Assembly: GCA_030068075.1 (NCBI GenBank)
Contig: CM057825.1
Span: 80,615,123 to 80,679,122 of the forward strand
DNA length: 64,000 nucleotides
DNA from: Paguma larvata
Lineage: Eukaryota; Chordata; Mammalia; Carnivora; Viverridae
Reading direction: 5' to 3'
Part shown: positions 48,035 through 59,457 of the stretch, piece by piece
Position numbering within the stretch: the stretch's first letter is position 1
Layout of the letters: the number at the start of each line of letters is the position of its first letter
Notes under the pieces: model-generated
Databases searched by the model: none
What the model saw: the letters and a program-made list of their open reading frames with translations, nothing else
What the model was told of the DNA's origin: nothing
Translations under genes and position numbers: made by a program

Positions 48035-48265
48035 ATAATGGCTTTTTAAATAAAGTTTTAATTTGAATTTCAGTTACTCTACACACACCTACAGTATTAT
48101 ATTAGCTTCAAGGGTACAATAATTTCATACATCATCTGGTGCTCATCATGACAACTGCACTCCTTAATCCTCATCACCTATTTAACACAACCCTCTCTTT
48201 CCTCCCCTCTGGTAACCATCAGTCTATTCTCTGTAATTAAGAGTTTGTTTCTTGGTTTTTCTATT
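48035..48265 (-). mobile_element. Second LINE-1 3' end
   Basis: 'attatattagcttcaagggtacaat', 'tctggtgctcatcatgacaactgcactccttaatcctcatcacc' and 'ctggtaaccatcagtctattctctg' repeat the same L1 3' UTR already seen at 1550-1750. It is therefore from a different copy than the 43028-47860 element, whose own 3' UTR is intact. Confidence 0.85.
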
Positions 48266-49293
48266 TGGCTGAGTTGTGACAGTCTCTCATTTTCAAAGCT
48301 GTTTCTTCCTCCTACTAGGGTAGTAAAGTAGTAACTAAGGCAGTATGCACTTGGAAGATACATCTCTAACCGTTGTGCTTGCAATTTAGATGTTGTTGCA
48401 TGGGGCTCAGATGTGCTATCCCTCCCTACCTAGGCCAGGTGTTCAAGGTGTTGCCTATGTAAGCTGTATGTACCTGCCTGCTGTCATGGGGCCACAGTTG
48501 TGGTGCTAGCATGGGTGATGCTGTCATTTGGCCTGGCCAGTGTGCACTGCCATGGCATGGGGTGGACAAGGCTCTTCACAAGGTGGCTTCTCTCGTAATA
48601 GCAAGCTAGAAGAAGAGTTCCAAAATGGTGCCTGCCAGCACTGGCACCAGCAAGTTAGAATGAGATCATAAAAATGGCCCCCGTTAGTGTCTCTGTACCT
48701 GGAAGGAGTCTCAACAAGTTCCTGCCTCTCTGGCAGACATATCAAGATTAGTGTGTGTCCTTCACATATAGTCTAGGCAGTTTTCATCCTTGCGCTAGGC
48801 AGTTTTCAATCTGCTGCTTTTGTGCTGGGTCCTGGGGTAAGTGAGTCTGTGAGTGAGCCCCTTAAGAGGGGGTTTTTGTTCCCTACAGTTCTATGGTTTT
48901 CCTGGACATCCTCATTGGGTTTCAAAGGCAGGTGTTTTGGGGTCTTGTCTCCTATGTAGGATCTAGGTGTTGAGATGCTTGATGTGGAGCATAGACTCCT
49001 CACATTTCAGGGGAAAAAATGCCATATTTTTCAGATCCCTCCCAGCTGTGGATCACAGAGCCTAGTATGTTTTTGTGTATTTATTTGTTTGTTTGTTCGC
49101 TTTTGTGAGGCTGTGTCTCTGCTTCTCCTACCTGTTGTGATGCTGAGCTTTTATCCTTTCTTGTGGAGGCTGTGTTCATAGATTTTCAGGTCTTTTTCAG
49201 AGGAAATTGTTCCATATGTAGTTGTGAATTTGTTGTGACTGTGGGAGGAGTTGAGTTCAGGATCTTCCTACGCCACCATCTTGAACAACCCCT
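48266..49293 (-). mobile_element. LINE-1 5'-UTR-like block
   Basis: Read on the minus strand it begins 'ggttgttcaagatggtggcgtaggaagatcctgaactcaactcctccc', the characteristic start of an L1 5' UTR (AAGATGGCGG-type), and continues for about 1 kb of GC-richer sequence. With the 3' end at 48035-48265 it could be one L1 that lost its whole coding part, or the 5' end of the 43-48 kb element separated by an insertion. Confidence 0.65.
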
Positions 49294-49511
49294 CTGACTG
49301 TTTTATTTTTCTATGTTAAATTTTAACCTCCTTGAAAGTAAAAGCTGGCATTATAGTCATAATGTACTTAACAAAAACAAAACACAACACGGTCTCATAA
49401 AAAACTTATGTCTCCAAAAATGGTGACTTTCTTTGATATCATTATTTTTTTTTTCTTCAACATTCCTTCTGTTAAGCCTGACTGAATTCCGGAAGACATC
49501 CTACACTAAGG

Positions 49512-49965
49512 TGTGATAGACAATATAATGATATCTCAAAGATGTCCACATTCTAATCCCAGGAACCTGTATATACTACCTTCTTTGGCAAAGGGGAATT
49601 AAGGTTATTAATCAGATGACCTTATAATAAGGAGATTATACTGTTTTCCTGGGTGGGTCCCTTATAATCACAAAGGTCTTTATGAGCAAAAGAGGAAGGC
49701 AAAAGAGAAAGTCAGAGGATGTGACATAAGGACATACCTCTCCATTGCTGGCTTCGAAGATGAAGGAAGGGGCCACAAACCAAGGAATAAGAGCAGCCTC
49801 CAGAAGCTAGAAAAGGCAAGGAAATGGATTCTCCCCTACATCCTCCAGAGAGGAATGCAGCCCTGTTGACGTGTTGATTTTAGTGTAGTGAGACCCATTT
49901 TGGACTTCTGACTTCCAGAATAGTAAGGTCATATTTTTTTATTGTTAGCTATAGCAAGAGGAGTA
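49512..49965 (+). mobile_element. MLT1-type LTR (ERVL-MaLR), plus strand
   Basis: 'atatctcaaagatgtccacattctaatcccaggaacctg', 'tgggtgggtcccttataatcacaaagg', 'gctagaaaaggcaaggaaatggattctccccta', 'gcagccctgttgacgtgttgattttag' and 'ggacttctgacttccagaatagtaagg' run in MLT1 order. The 3' end, after the position of the polyadenylation signal, is truncated or decayed. No internal retroviral genes follow. Confidence 0.9.
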
Positions 49966-50580
49966 GAGTTCTGAGGAATTAGAAAAACTAAAGAATGCTA
50001 GAGAATTTAGAAAAAGCACATATAAGGGGCATGCACTACCTTGGGCTTAGTTAAAGCACCTGAGGAAAAGTGCCCCCAGGGCTGAGATCCAGACCTTGCT
50101 GCAGGGCGTGGCTGTGGCTCATTGGATAATATTTGTTGTGGTGCCTTGCTGGTGGAACTTGTTGAAATGCCAAGGAACTTCTGGAATGCCAAGGAAGTCT
50201 CACAGGAAGGTGTCTTGCTGGAGACTTTTGGCTCTGAAACCACCCAAGGAAGGTGCTAGAGTAAGCTGTCAGCCACTGACTGATGCTGGCCTTTCTGCAC
50301 ATAGGACCTGGATTCTGGAGAAACTTTGTTTATACTGCAGGGCCTGAGTGTTGGAGAAACCATGCATACTGGATCCGAAATCAGGAAGGAAGGTCCCTTC
50401 CTCATGCAGTGTCTTTCCAGCACCTTCTGCTGACAGAGCTCACCATCATGCCTGCTGACAGAGGAAAATATGTACAGGGCTCATCTTCACTTACAGAGCA
50501 GTCAATGAAGGGTAAATTTGGAATTGAGAGGCAATAACTTGGTAAGTGGCAAATGGTCCCAAAAGGCCTACGGCGTAGGA
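49966..50580. other. Unclassified, possibly an unrecognised old repeat
   Basis: The segment ending 'gggtaaatttggaattgagaggcaataacttggtaagtggc' (about 50510-50550) resembles a repeat tail I have seen before but cannot name. Imperfect internal doublets occur ('gaatgccaaggaa' twice near 50166-50190; 'ctggagaaac..tatactg' and 'ttggagaaac..catactg' near 50315-50370). Confidence 0.35.
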
Positions 50581-51149
50581 CAATGGTTCTCAAAGTGTGA
50601 TCTGTGGCTCACTGGGTTCCCTGAGATCCTTTCAGGGCATCTGTGAGGTCAAAACTGTTTTTGTGATGATATTAACATTAATTTTGCCTATTGACTGTGT
50701 TGGCACTCGTGGTACAAAAACAATGGTAGTAAAACTGCTGGCACCTTAGCCAAAAATAAACAGTGGTGCCAAACTGTCCTAATGGTTATTGTATTCTTTA
50801 CTACCATTCATGTGATATGTAAATAAATAACCCCTTTTAAAAATCTCCTTGATGAAACAGTAAGAAATGATTAACTTTATGAAATTTCAAACCTCGAATA
50901 CACCTTTTTAAAATATTCTGCATGATGGAATGGGAAGAATGCATAAAGTAATTCTTCTGTGTATCCAGTTACAACAATTGCTCTGAGGAAAAGCAGTTGT
51001 ATGGTTGTTTTCATCGCAAGCTGTCCTGGCTACTTTTTATTATAGGATGATATTTTAAATTGAAAGAATGACTGATAAACTATGGTTATGCAGACTAGGG
51101 TATTTGGTACACATTTTCTTAAAGTGAACAAAATGAGCCTATCAATCCA

Positions 51150-52060
51150 AAGAAACCTGAGCATGTGTTGCCAATGATAAAATTCAAGCTTTCAAGTGGG
51201 GATTTGAATTTTAGAGAACTTATATCTCTCATCATGAGCTTGCCCGCTTCCTAATCCATAAAGACTTCTCTGATGAGATTAGCAGCAATATCACTAATAT
51301 GACTTTTTGATATTATATGATGAAATGTGTCAACGTTTAGAAGATCTGATAACCCAGGGAATTAGTATTTTCTAGATAACCAATGCATGCTGTCACAAAA
51401 TCATTCATGGATCAAAGATCCATTTAAAGCGTAAGATAGATCAATGGATTTTAATGCCGCAGAAGACAAAATGGTCATTGATACTGTTTCAGATTCCATA
51501 TTGCAGCTAACCTGTAAGACAGTACCATGAATTGAGTTTTGGGTAGTATCAAAGAATTTCCAATTATCTGAAAATTTAAGAAAGTATAAGAAGTTTAAGA
51601 AACTTAGGAATTTATCGTACTACATTCTTCTGGGGAAGGAGATGTAAGCAGGCCAGTGGCAAGGGACTTCAACTTTGTCTGTAATTACTTTCTTTTATAA
51701 TAATGAAAAAAAGAAAATATCAAAATGAAAATTCTAACTGGTAGGAATTTGGGTGTTTATTTTACTATGATGTCCCAATGAATTATTTCTTTTAACTGGA
51801 AATTGTCTCCAAGGGGATGAAATGAGTCCAGAGGCAGCCTGTTTCTTTACTGCAGTGTTCAAGATATTGTAGGGGACATTCAAAACTCCCGTCCCTTTTC
51901 CAACTACTATGTAAGGCTGGCTTTTCTTCTTATACTTCAACCAACATATCACGGCAGATTGTAGAGATGCAGGCATGAGAATCCAGCTGTCTTCTATTAA
52001 GTCAGAGACATTAAAGTTATTTGGCAAGATGCAAAATAATGTCACTTTGCTCACTAAATT
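51150..52060 (+). pseudogene. hAT transposase pseudogene (C-terminal half)
   Basis: Translation from 51167 gives VANDKIQAFKWGFEF, a stop, then RTYISHHELARFLIHKDFSD, and further on a PMDFN/DKMVIDTVSDS-like stretch. This is the C-terminal part of a hAT transposase related to the FAM200/SCAND3/ZBED group. The dimerisation region reappears after the inserted segment (PFPTT..., 51893 onward) with stops and frameshifts. It has no intact frame and cannot make a transposase. Confidence 0.7.
51575..51884 (+). repeat. 310-bp duplicated segment, copy A (inserted in the hAT element)
   Basis: It begins TTTAAGAAAGTATAAG and ends GGGGACATTCAAA. By eye it matches 52954-53264 in direct orientation with about 14 substitutions and 2 small indels (roughly 95% identity). 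It interrupts the transposase text: hAT sequence stops at 'caattatctgaaaa' and resumes at 'ctcccgtcccttttccaac'. It has no poly(A) tail, no terminal inverted repeat and no evident target-site duplication. Confidence 0.9.
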
Positions 52061-52329
52061 TTTTGTATAGAACAATGTGGTTATTTTTAATAAAATATTT
52101 TGTGTATGTTAATGTATAATTGGCTTATTATTCTTATACTTATTACTAAATATTTAAATAGTTCTCTGTAAAAACTTCAAATATAGTAAGTATTAATATT
52201 AGAATTCACAAGCACAAAATCTCTCAGGGGCTTAAAGGTTAGAATGGGATACCAAGGACAAAAAGTTGAGTATTACAGACATAGGAAATTAAGTGGGTGT
52301 AAATCGTAGATTTTAGTTTAAGGTAGGAA

Positions 52330-52950
52330 GTACCATTTGAAATTAGAGCTGTTGCAATCCCACTAGTAATTAAAACAAAAGTAAGTTAAAGTGCCTATTA
52401 GATATGATTTCTTACCCCTCACATTGGCAAAATTTAAAAACTCTGATAGTATCAAGTTTGGTGAGGATATGTGAGTGTAAGAACTCTCATTTATTACCAG
52501 TGGAAGTGTGAGTGGTATAATTACTGGGGACAGCAAATTGATTGTTTCTTGTTTGATTGAAAATGCGTTTTATAATCAGGCAATTCTACTCTTTATTACA
52601 TGATTTTGAGAATTTCACTGTTGTACTCAAGGATGAAGTGGGCACAGATGCCTATTGTTAGCCTTTATTTGTAATAGCGAACAAACTAATTCGCAGCGGC
52701 ACCATTATATAACAGGATCCCATATAACTGTTAAAGTGAAGGTGCTAACTCTCCAAAATGTATTTTGAGATTTTTAAAACAATACTGAATGAAAACAACA
52801 AATTACAGAGTGATATATATGGTATGGTATCACTGATGCACATTATAAAAACCACACTCACAAAATGTATATGTGTTAAGTTGAATGATGTGAAATTGCA
52901 TTCTTTTGGTCAAAAACAGTTGAGGATTAGCAAATCCATATTATTAAAAA
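52330..52950 (+). mobile_element. Old LINE-1 ORF2-end fragment
   Basis: 'cacattggcaaaatttaaaaactctgatag', 'gtgaggatatgtgagtgtaagaactctcat' and 'cttttatttgtaatagcgaacaaac'-like text follow the C-terminal region of an ancient L1 ORF2 in plus orientation. Strongly diverged. Confidence 0.65.
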
Positions 52951-52953
52951 ATG

Positions 52954-53264
52954 TTTAAGAAAGTATAAAAGTTTAAGAAACTTAGGAATTTATCATACTA
53001 CATTCTTCTGGGGAAGGAGATGTAGGCAGGCCAATGGCAAGGGACTTCAACTTTGTCTGTAATGACTTTCTTTTATAATAATGAAGAAAAGATAAAATAT
53101 CAAAACAAAAATTCTAACTGGTAGGAATTTGGGTGTTTATTTTACTATGATGTCTCAATGAATTCTTTCCTTTAACTGGAAATTGTCTCCAAGGGGATGA
53201 AATGAGTCAAAAGACAGCCTGTTTCTTTACTGCAGTGTTCAGGATATTGTAGGGGACATTCAAA
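52954..53264 (+). repeat. 310-bp duplicated segment, copy B (probable source)
   Basis: Direct partner of 51575-51884, 1379 bases downstream. Its right side continues smoothly into unique sequence ('ccagttccggggcttctggg'), and its left side abuts the old L1 fragment. Because copy A breaks a transposon and copy B does not, B is the more likely ancestor. Confidence 0.85.
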
Positions 53265-54684
53265 CACCCAGTTCCGGGGCTTCTGGGAAACCCACTGCCT
53301 TTTCTCAAAGGCAGAAGTGTGGTTAGATCAGCTTCTAGTTCCGTGGCATCTTGTCGTGGTAGGGAAGAGACATGAGAACTGTGAATTTCTTCAGAACTCC
53401 TATCAATCCCGATACCTAATTAGGTTCACAGAAGGCTGACTTCTGGTGCTTAGTGAAGAAAGATTTTTGTCTAGCAGAATATTCACTTCAGCAGACCTGA
53501 AAATACTGACTTCATCCAGCCCTTCTAAGAGGGTCCATTTGGATATTTTTCATCAGCACTATGAAAGTTTGAATGGCCTATTAGACACAGACAAAACAAA
53601 CTTACAATGTATAAATTGTAGTTAATAGGCGGCATGTAACCTAATGTATAACAAGCATCTTCTTTGGATGGTACTTTCTATTTTTCTTTGTTTCTGAACT
53701 GCCTTCAAAGTAGAATTTTTAATGGGAGCCTCACAAGATTGAAAACAAATGACACAATAAATTAGTATTTAAATCTTTTATGCAAATATTACCTGCAGAG
53801 CTCTGGATGGAGAGGGGAAGGGAAGATCTGATCATGACCTTAAGAAAATTCCAGTCTAACTTGATAGCCAGAACCCATACAAATGATGTTCCTATTGAAC
53901 AAACTGTAGGAAGTGATAACATTGGGTTTTGGCAGCCATGGCTAGAGATAGCACTGGAGCTGTTGTGGAAAGATTGTGACAAGAGCTGGCCTGCCATATG
54001 TTTGGGAACAGCTTCCCAGGGGAGATTGAAAAGGGAGATGGCCCAGTTTACCTGTGGGAGGTCCAGTTTACTTACTTTGGGACTTGTGATTTTCTGCTGA
54101 GTTTGGAGGTTAATTCTGGAAAAGTGGATTAAGCCAGCAACACTGTTGTGATTCATGGCAGAGTTCTGACTCTTGCAAATGAGTCGGGAAATATGAGGAG
54201 TGTGACATATAGCAGGCGATGGCTAAATAGTTCAGTGGTGGTTATTGTTATTAGAATGTGTGAGGCAGTCTTCTATTTATAGCACACTGTTCTGAGCGTT
54301 TGTTCAGCTCCACCTCCACCCAAAGAACTCAATGTGACATCAGGCAGGAGAGCCGCTCATCTAGGTGAAATTACTGAGGGGATTCCGGTGGAGCTTCAGA
54401 TTATTCACATTTCAATGGCATTTTCTAACAAAAGATATAGGACTGCTTATAGTCACCTGTCAGTCAGTGACACTGAAATGTGCTCTGAGATGGACCCTGG
54501 ATACTGTGGGGTTTCTTTCTCTAGCGCAGGGCCACGCCAAGGTTGAATCTTCAGCAACTCTGCCTTTTTCACACATGCTAAGTCAAAGTGGTCCAAATGA
54601 ATCACCTTGTGTAAGATATTTGGACCTCTTCTTATTCTTAATGAATCTTTGTCTTCTAGGCTTAGCATCCTGACAGTTTATTCA
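53265..54684. other. Unclassified non-genic DNA
   Basis: No exon or repeat recognised. Opposed frames at 53731-54156 (minus, 141 codons) and 53780-54100 (plus) overlap and show no domain. Confidence 0.4.
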
Positions 54685-54800
54685 GGCATTCATTTGTTTA
54701 ACATGTGTTGAGTAGTCTGCTAAGTGTAATTAAAAATAAATAAGAAGTTTTTAATCTAATGAAGGAGGTAAGAAACATCCTCAAATAACCTTAAAACAAA
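54685..54800 (-). mobile_element. L2 3'-end fragment
   Basis: 'ggcattcatttgtttaacatgtgttgagtagtctgctaagtg' followed by 'aataaataagaag' and 'atctaatgaaggagg' fits the reverse complement of the L2 3' end. Confidence 0.65.
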
Positions 54801-55394
54801 ATGGAACGAGAAGTACCGTGGCCACCAAGAGCCAGAAGGGTTCCGAGAATGGCAGTGTTCAGACGGTGGTGGGTGGGAGAGGTAAGGAGTCGATAATAGA
54901 GCAGGAAGTAGCCGAGAACCTTACAAGACAAGCTGGACGAAGGTGTAAGCTTCATGACCAGGTTTATGGCTTGGTAGTCCTTCTAAATGATGGTTTAAAA
55001 ATATCCTTTCAACATTTGTTTAGTGGCAAATAAGACCCACGGAAGCCTCTTCTCTACTGTCTCAAGCCATTTAGTTCTGGTCCCCAGCTTGTGTACCCTA
55101 TTTAGGAAGGGAAAAGCTCTGTGGTTACCTGGATCCACTCCCTCTGGAAGGCAGTGTAGCCACCTGCCATCTGTGGTTATTCACACTTACCCCTGCCAAT
55201 CCTCCCCGAGCCCAAGTGGCTTTATTAAATTATTCCTTCCTAACACCTACAGTGCTGTTTCTGAATGGAGTCCTAGTAAACACAGTTTGCTCCATTTCAC
55301 TACATTCTTGAGCACTACTGGGATAGTTGCCATTTGGCCCTCTCCCTAATCTAGCTCTGATGAGAAGCAACAGCCTGAGCAAAAGTTCAGACTG
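54801..55394. other. Unclassified non-genic DNA
   Basis: No gene or repeat recognised. It lies between two L2 pieces. Confidence 0.4.
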
Positions 55395-55595
55395 GAGAGC
55401 TTGGAGGTGACATTTGAGAATATGAGGGATCATCTGTAAAGAAACTGCTGCAAAGGAGGAGCATCAGCTTGTAGAGGCCTTTGAAGGCCAGTCTATACCA
55501 GGTGGATTGGCCTCTGTTTACTAAGTCATAGTAAGGCTCTAAAGGGTTATGAGCCAGGATTATGATTTGCAAAATCAGATTTGTAGTTTGGGAGT
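55395..55595 (-). mobile_element. L2 fragment
   Basis: 'cttggaggtgacatttgagaatatgagg', 'gaggcctttgaaggccag' and 'ctaaagggttatgagccaggattatgattt' are in the order of the L2 3' region, reverse complement. Confidence 0.7.
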
Positions 55596-55689
55596 TCTTT
55601 TTGGGTTCATAAAAGGAAATTGCGGACCTAAAGATGTATAAAAGTTGTACATTCTCATGATCATTCTTTATAAATGTCTACATTTTAAA

Positions 55690-55990
55690 ATTTCTATAGT
55701 CGCTAATAGTCATCCTCATGGTGAATATTTTGCTGTTTCTGTCCAGTTGTATTTCTTTGTGTGTGTTTATATCGTTGGGATTACAATGCATATATGACTT
55801 ATTTTCAGTTTTTGTACTTAACATAATAACATAAATACCACATGTTATTAAAACTCTTCACAAACAGTTTTTATTGGTTGTACCATATTTTGTAGAAATA
55901 CTTTTTTTCTCAACCATTTCCTTAATGGTGAACATTTGAGTTATTATCTATTTGCTATTAAATCATGTTATAATTATTTAATTAAGATTC
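55690..55990 (-). mobile_element. Old LINE-1 ORF2-end fragment
   Basis: 'ttgtacttaacataataacataaataccacatg', 'tattaaaactcttcacaaac', 'ggttgtaccatattttgtag' and 'caaccatttccttaatggtgaacatttgag' are the reverse complement of an ancient L1 3' portion. Confidence 0.7.
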
Positions 55991-57303
55991 ATTTGGCGGC
56001 AACATGATTTAAAGAAGAAAATTATGTTAGACAAATGATACATAACTGAAATGGGAGACAATGATAGGAAGAAGTTTCATTGATTCCATGTCTAATTTGG
56101 GTAGGAGTGAAGGAAGGGATGGAGGGAATCATAGGGCATTATTGCTAGCTTTTCAAGCTTTGATTTTTTAAAAGGCCTGCACCAAGTTTTCTTCCTCTTT
56201 TACACCCAGTGAGTCCTCATTACATGTTTGCTTAATAAATGAATGATGAATGAGTAATTGAACACTAGGCGTTGGCAATGCTGCTTTTGCCAAGAACCAT
56301 CACATACATAGCTTCTAAATAACACTTTTACTATGGCTTCCCCAAAGAAAACGTTATCCATCCTTGGCAACTATTATCTAAACCATACCAATGCACCAAT
56401 TCCCTGTGATGTGTCCGATGTATTTATTTCCTTTTTTTCAGAAACAGAAAACTCATGAAAACAAAGAGTGGTCAGCAAAGAAATGAATATATTTACTTCT
56501 GTTTTTTTTTTTTTTTCATTATTTTTCATTTACTTCTGGTCAACAGGCAAACATTTGTAAAAATTTCTATAATGCGCCAGTGCTGTGCTCAGTGCTTTGG
56601 CAAGTAAACTGTGTATTCTGCCTTATGCATGACTTATAATTTAGTCATGTAGCAGAAACTAACATGGAGAGATAAGAAGAGAGAATGATTTAGAGATAGT
56701 GTTTAGTGAAGAATGTATTTATTATCTACTGAAGCTTAGAGACCAGAATAACAGAATGGGATAAGAATATTAGTAAACACAAAGAAGGCAATGTGAATTT
56801 CATGAACCAAGTTGAATTTCTGTCAGTGTCGTGGTTTTGTCTAATTCCATAAAATGGAGTGTGGGCAACAGTTGGTCCCTACTTTCTGTGTAGTACTTCC
56901 TTCTTTACTTTCCTATGATAAATGGAAACCCCTAAACTCATTTAATCAGTGCTTCCCTACCACATTCTTAACTGCGATGTTGGCCTGCATCTACAACCCC
57001 AGAGACAAACAGATTTGTACCTAAGACCTGCCATAATCCATGTGAATTATCAATATTTGCTGGTGCAATGATCTCACTCTGGGAAAGAATGCTTCTGAGC
57101 TAATTGAACTAATGAGAATATATTAGCTATTGGTCTAGTGAAAGTGATGGCAGAGTAATCTAATTTCTACTGGCTCCTGGATAACCTTCAATTTAAAGGT
57201 AATGATATTAAGAAATGTTAAACTGAGTATGCTCAAGTGTACATGATATGTACTCATTAGGCAGGGCAAATGGCCATCAGTTAGTCATAATGATTCTTGA
57301 GAG
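55991..57303. other. Unclassified AT-rich DNA
   Basis: No gene recognised. A weak L2-like patch near 56530-56620 ('aaacatttgtaaaaatttctataatgcgccagtgctgtgctcagtgc'). Confidence 0.4.
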
Positions 57304-57802
57304 CAGAAATTCTTCACCAGGGTCCATGGACAGAATTCAGAAATTCTGTGGACTTGGATTGAAAAGAGAGTACACCTCAATTTCCCCTAATTTCTAATGA
57401 AATTTAGTGTTTTCCTTAATCATGAATATAGGCAGCAAGTTACAGTGGTATTCAAGGTACCTGTGATTTAGTCACAAATAGAAATTACAGATATTTTTGT
57501 ATCATGTTTGTTTCCTATATCCTATATGATATTGTTTATATTCAACAGTACTTTGAAAATATGATAATTAGACCCACAAATAGATCTTGTAATTTCATAC
57601 ATTAATAATGAGTATGTTGTTATATCAATTTTTTTTAACATTTTGATATTAATATTTAAATATAACTGGTTTCCTTTGTATTCTTTTTTTTTTTTTTTGG
57701 CGTGTGTGTTTTCTTTTGCTTTGAAAAACATTGTTGTGAGAAGGCATCATAGACTTTACCTGACTGCAAAGGGTTTATGTACAAAATGATTAGGGACCCT
57801 TA
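57304..57802 (+). mobile_element. hAT-type non-autonomous DNA transposon
   Basis: It opens with CAGAAATTCTTCACCAGGGTCCATGGACAG and closes with ...TACAAAATGATTAGGGACCCTTA, decayed inverted ends of the CAGGGGTTCTTAACC type. The body has 'cacaaatagaaattacagatattttt' and 'ggtttcctttgtattc' as in that family. Flanks CTTGAGAG (57296-57303) and CTTAGAAA (57803-57810) agree at 5 of 8, weak support for an 8-bp duplication. Family name not assigned. Confidence 0.75.
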
Positions 57803-57810
57803 CTTAGAAA

Positions 57811-59131
57811 GAGGAACCTTTTGTTCCTGGTGAAAACTTTGCTATTTGCAATACAAATTCTTTCTGTTTTTCTGACACGGGGGATCCTACCAGTCCCTTT
57901 CTATGGGGGAGAACTTGGAGTGGCTCCGCTGTCAGTTTACACAGTGAGATCTTACACCATATGTAACTCTAGAGGCTGGAGAGATGACACTCTGCCAAAA
58001 TGGTTGGGAAACATGGAGAAACAGAGAGCTGGTGGCTGGACCATCTTACAAGGAGAAGTGACTTCTATAAAACTGTATCGTGTTGCAGACTGCTGCCTTT
58101 CCTCCTCGGCTCTTCTCCTGCTCAACTCACATCATATTAACAAAAGTTTTAGACAAATAAACTAGCAAAACAGAAGGCTGCATGAGCCAGCCTTTCTTCC
58201 AGCCATCCAGTTTGGTTGGGGGATGGCTGTAGAGAAGAAAAGGAGAAAGAGATGGTCAGGGTCAAATTGTCATTTCATCTCCCCACCCACCAACCTCCTT
58301 GGCGGTGCGACATTGCTTAGGTAACACATCGTTGCTAGCCTGTGATTTCATCATATTAAAATGAGAGGCCAGTTCTGATTCTGACTGGGTCCTGAGGGCT
58401 GGTAACGATGGAATAGCTGTTTAGAGCTCAAGATTTTGCTCCTGTGGCTCTGAGTCCCTGACATACGTCAAGGGGAATGGAGAGAATGGTTGGAACTCAG
58501 CTTCTCAGGAGCCTCTTGAAAGCTGATCTAGAATGCTTCAGGGCCTGCCATGTGAGGAGGGAGAGAGCACAGGGAGGCTCTTTGGCACTGGCTTCCTCGG
58601 GTCTTCAAAGGTGAAAAGTTGAGCGATGTCACCAGTGAGGCAGTGCAGATTCCATTTCTCAAAGATCTTTGGAAAGCAGACTCCTGCCCGATCGTGCTCT
58701 CACATGGCTGGTCTGTGTCTGTCAGAGCGTAGGAGGTTATTTGGGCCCAGGAGAGAGCCCGGTTCAAACGGTCATTATTTTTTCCTGTTGCTTACTTTAC
58801 TTTCCATAGCCTGTCTCCTTTTTAATTTATTTTTACTTTTTGCATCACTTCTGCCGATTTTAAAAATTGCTCATTCTCACGCACTCCGCTCCAAGAATGA
58901 AAATAAGCCTTTCGGATAAGGTTTTTGTGGCCTAAATTGGGGAAGTACACAGGGTACGAAGGAAAAATGTATGGCGTTTGAAATGTAAAGTCCAGGTTTA
59001 TTTGGGCTTAATTGTGAAAAGGTGTGGTTTCTCAAGATGCATGTTCATTTATTACAATATTAAAATGATTACAGTAAAATACTTCACAGAGGCACCTTGA
59101 CTCAATAAATAGAGACCGTGGTGGTCTGAAC
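57811..59131. other. Unique DNA, no gene recognised
   Basis: No repeat identified over 1.3 kb. The segment 58300-58360 contains CTTAGGTAAC and GTTGCTAG five bases apart, resembling RFX half-sites in opposed orientation. Frames at 57821-58165 and 58626-58919 have no domain. Confidence 0.4.
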
Positions 59132-59146
59132 AAATAGTTTCTGTTA

Positions 59147-59442
59147 CTGAAGACCATGGGGGAAGGGAAGGGGGAAAAACAGTTACAAACAGAGAGGGAG
59201 GGAGGCAAACCATTAGAGACTCTTAAATACAGAGAACAAACTGAGAGGGTGGATGGGGGGGAGAGGGAGAGGGAAAATTGGGGATGAGCATTGAGGAGGG
59301 CACTTGTTGGGATGAGCACTGGGTATTGTGTGCAAGCGATGAACCATGGGAATCTACCCCAAAAACCAAGAGCACACTTTACATACCGTATGTTAGCCAA
59401 TTTGACAATAAATTATATTTTAAAAAAAGGAGAAAAGGAAAA
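59147..59442 (+). mobile_element. Felid-type LINE-1 3' end, 15-bp imperfect target-site duplication
   Basis: 'agagagggagggaggcaaacc', 'agagactcttaaatacagagaac', 'gggcacttgttgggatgagcactggg' and 'tatgttagccaatttgacaataaatta' are the recent felid L1 3' UTR, ending in an A-rich tail. The flanks AAATAGTTTCTGTTA (59132-59146) and AAATAGCTTCTTTTA (59443-59457) differ at two bases. A 296-bp, strongly 5'-truncated copy. Confidence 0.9.
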
Positions 59443-59457
59443 AAATAGCTTCTTTTA

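Larger units (their letters stand above)
50581..52278 (+). mobile_element. hAT (Charlie-group) DNA transposon, interrupted
   Basis: The 5' end CAATGGTTCTCAAAGTGTGA and the decayed 3' end (...AAAAGTTGAGTATTACAG) are the inverted termini of a hAT element (CAGTGGTTCTCAAAG type). Flanking eight-mers GCGTAGGA (50573-50580) and ACATAGGA (52279-52286) agree at 6 of 8 bases, as expected for an old 8-bp target duplication. The body encodes a degenerate transposase. A 310-bp foreign segment (51575-51884) splits the 3' coding part. Without it the element is about 1.4 kb, an internally deleted derivative of an autonomous copy. Confidence 0.85.

Noticed and set aside
53731..54156. 141-codon minus-strand frame
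   Set aside because: It overlaps a 106-codon frame on the other strand and neither shows a domain.
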